From Elusimicrobiota bacterium (lineage in GTDB: Bacteria > RUG730): 5,446 bases of DNA. Location of the stretch: NCBI GenBank assembly GCA_031259185.1, contig JAIRLV010000083.1, positions 1 through 5,446 of the forward strand. Reading direction: 5' to 3'. The notes under the pieces are model-generated. The model saw only the letters and a list, made by a program, of their open reading frames with translations, had not been told where the DNA came from and ran no database searches. Of the stretch, positions 5,195 to 5,446 are shown in pieces. Position 1 is the first letter of the stretch. Each line of letters begins with the position of its first letter. A program made the translations under genes and the position numbers.

Positions 5195-5446
5195 ATGGTG
5201 CTGATTATAGATAATTATGATTCATTTACATATAATATAGTCCAATATTTATTTGAACTTGGATATGAAAACAAAGTTTATAGAAATGATGAAATAAATA
5301 TTGAAGAATTAGAGAGAATAAATCCATCGCATATAATAATTTCTCCGGGACCAAAAGGACCAAAAGATGCTGGAATTAGCGAAGATCTTATAAAGTATTT
5401 TGCAGGTAAAATATCTATTTTAGGAATTTGTTTAGGGCATCAAGCT
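5195..5446 (+). CDS. Class I glutamine amidotransferase, anthranilate/aminodeoxychorismate synthase component II (3' end outside window)
   Basis: The open frame runs 84 codons to the window edge; the family is usually about 190 residues, so under half is seen. It begins [19 protein letters not shown], the TrpG/PabA N-terminal signature. It carries [14 protein letters not shown] (residues 49-62, containing the oxyanion-hole region) and GICLGHQA (77-84), where Cys79 is the nucleophile that attacks glutamine. The catalytic His and Glu would lie beyond the window. Known role: it releases ammonia from glutamine and passes it to a chorismate-binding partner, either TrpE (tryptophan) or PabB (folate); some proteins serve both. 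Which one cannot be decided without the downstream genes, so no symbol is given. The ATG at 5195 has GAGGT (5182-5186) eight bases upstream and a good promoter before it. The gene starts a new transcription unit after the 4933-4960 hairpin. Confidence 0.9.
   Translation, partial: MVLIIDNYDSFTYNIVQYLFELGYENKVYRNDEINIEELERINPSHIIISPGPKGPKDAGISEDLIKYFAGKISILGICLGHQA

Noticed and set aside
1-5446. CRISPR array, insertion sequence, phage or defence system
   Set aside because: No regularly spaced direct repeats, transposase or integrase motifs, terminal inverted repeats with target duplications, or defence-family proteins are visible; codon use looks alike across all genes.

Overview
This is a very AT-rich stretch (roughly a quarter G+C by eye) with all readable genes on the plus strand: the tail of acpS, one large RND-family efflux permease, a PerR-type Fur-family regulator, a reverse-order rubrerythrin (NADH peroxidase type) and the first 84 codons of a glutamine amidotransferase of the TrpG/PabA type. 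An RND permease normally implies a cell with an outer membrane. PerR plus reverse rubrerythrin is typical of anaerobes and microaerophiles that must survive oxygen. Together with extreme AT bias, TAA stops and Shine-Dalgarno sites, this suggests a low-GC diderm anaerobe. Fusobacteriota (Fusobacterium/Leptotrichia/Sneathia type) is my best guess, but it is an inference; no rRNA or marker settles it.

Layout: 1-203 is the C-terminal part of holo-ACP synthase. An 86-base AT-rich gap follows, then the 1073-residue RND permease (290-3511), which has no membrane-fusion or outer-membrane partner gene beside it in the window. The 228-base gap 3512-3739 holds a good sigma-70-type promoter and, just downstream of its -10, a 35-base imperfect palindrome. 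perR (3740-4153) follows. The 188-base gap 4154-4341 holds a perfect 7-1-7 inverted repeat right after the perR stop and a second operator-like palindrome ahead of the rubrerythrin gene (4342-4887), which has a very strong ribosome binding site. The 307-base gap 4888-5194 holds a 12-bp-stem hairpin (probable terminator) and a near-consensus promoter for the amidotransferase gene, which runs off the end.

How the genes work together: the clearest unit is perR plus rubrerythrin. Seventeen bases of the palindrome ahead of perR, read on the other strand, match the palindrome ahead of the rubrerythrin gene at 16 of 17 positions, and the regulator keeps all five PerR-type metal ligands and all four zinc cysteines. 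This points to a self-regulating peroxide sensor that represses its neighbour, a peroxide reductase. acpS (acyl carrier protein activation), the efflux pump and the amidotransferase (tryptophan or folate synthesis) look like unrelated neighbours. I see no mobile element, CRISPR array, tRNA or rRNA, and no clearly undescribed system. The points most worth a second look are the three PerR/Fur-like boxes and the altered proton-relay residue in the RND pump.
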